This document shows positions 63,524-64,000 of a stretch of DNA of 64,000 bases, piece after piece; the stretch's first letter is position 1, and every line of letters starts with the position of its first letter. A program made the translations under genes and the position numbers. The notes under the pieces were generated by a model. It saw only the letters and a list, made by a program, of their open reading frames with translations. It had not been told where the DNA came from and did not search any database. The stretch covers positions 248,001 through 312,000 of the forward strand of contig AP024629.1 of the NCBI GenBank assembly GCA_019670725.1, in the 5' to 3' direction. Source of the DNA: Alphaproteobacteria bacterium SO-S41 (GTDB taxonomy: Bacteria; Pseudomonadota; Alphaproteobacteria; Micropepsales; Micropepsaceae).

Positions 63524-64000
63524 ATGACGCCGACCGTCCACAACCAGACCCGCCACTGGCAGGCGCTCGACGCCGCCCACCACATCCACCCCTTCAGCGA
63601 CACCGCCGCGCTGAACAAGGAAGGGGTGCGCGTCATCACCTCGGCCGACGGCGTTTACCTCACCGACAGCGAGGGCAAGCGGCTGCTCGACGGCATGGCG
63701 GGGCTGTGGTGCGTGCAGCTTGGGTACGGCAACGAGGAACTGGCGGAGGCGGGTGCCAAGGCGCTGCGCGAACTCCCTTACTACAACCACTTCTTCAAGA
63801 CCTCGAACCCCTACACGATCGACCTGGCGGCGAAGCTGGCGCAGTTGCTGCCTGACGGGCTGGACCGCGTGCTCTTCGCCAATTCGGGGTCGGAGGCGAA
63901 CGACACGGCGCTGAAGCTGATCCGCTATTACTGGAACCTGCAGGGGCGCCCGCAGAAGAAAATCCATCTCAGCCGCGAGCTTTCCTATCACGGCGTCACC
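63524..64000 (+). CDS. Class III aminotransferase, 5' part (cut by window edge)
   Basis: 159 codons are visible from the ATG at 63524; the gene continues beyond the window. The opening (H-H-I-H-P-F-S-D, then L-D-G-M-A-G-L-W-C-V-Q-L-G-Y-G) and A-N-S-G-S-E-A-N-D-T-A-L-K match omega-amino-acid:pyruvate or putrescine:pyruvate aminotransferases of class III. G-S-E-A-N-D binds the PLP phosphate; the PLP lysine lies beyond the edge. A role in amine catabolism with the glutamine-synthetase-like enzyme at 57.3-58.6 kb is possible. A 20-codon ORF at 63391 upstream is of uncertain meaning. Confidence 0.88.
   Translation, partial: MTPTVHNQTRHWQALDAAHHIHPFSDTAALNKEGVRVITSADGVYLTDSEGKRLLDGMAGLWCVQLGYGNEELAEAGAKALRELPYYNHFFKTSNPYTIDLAAKLAQLLPDGLDRVLFANSGSEANDTALKLIRYYWNLQGRPQKKIHLSRELSYHGVT

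Overview
The window is high-GC DNA from an alphaproteobacterium. This rests on gene content and order: thioredoxin-TPR, LON-domain, UPF0434 and DUF971 genes in a row, PII next to amtB, and an aminotransferase, ftsK and lolA close together. I cannot name the genus.

The chromosomal backbone is interrupted once. From about 3.475 to 39.576 kb lies a 36 kb integrated island bounded by 50 bp direct repeats. The right repeat is the 3' part of an intact tRNA-Gly(GCC) gene. The left repeat is a tRNA fragment about 200 bp from a tyrosine recombinase gene. The left 5.5 kb of the island (lower GC) holds mobility and regulatory genes on the plus strand: integrase, an AlpA-like protein, an HUH-motif replication-type protein, and several unknowns. 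The rest, 8.8 to 39.0 kb, is a 30 kb array of 13 genes all on the minus strand and nearly all concerned with anti-phage defence.

Read in the direction of transcription (right to left), the array is: a helicase-nuclease resembling type III Res, a DUF262/HNH protein, a PD-(D/E)XK-like protein, a large beta-class DNA methyltransferase, a GIY-YIG-like protein and an unknown 164-residue protein. After a 140 bp gap come a 97-residue small protein, DruH and DruE (Druantia type III), then ZorA, ZorB, ZorC and ZorD (Zorya type I), and finally a helicase of the UvrD superfamily with a RelE-like N-terminal domain. Druantia III and Zorya I therefore appear to share one transcription unit, with a restriction-modification-like module upstream and two unexplained proteins (97-residue and RelE-UvrD) at its ends. 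This is the most interesting part of the window.

Left of the island are a serine hydrolase, exonuclease III, an unknown gene and a secreted Het-C/S1-P1-like protein. Right of it are a prolyl-tRNA editing protein, a proteostasis-type cluster (CnoX-like thioredoxin, LON-domain, UPF0434, DUF971), an MBL-fold hydrolase, a UbiH-type monooxygenase, glnK-amtB, a MocR regulator, an aminotransferase, ftsK, and a TetR-regulated PspA/YiaA membrane-stress unit with three copies of a palindromic operator. Then come lolA, a glutamine-synthetase-like enzyme, a YghU-type glutathione transferase, a quinone-oxidoreductase-like reductase, pirin, an alpha/beta hydrolase, and the start of a class III aminotransferase cut by the window edge. 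No rRNA, CRISPR array or insertion sequence was seen.
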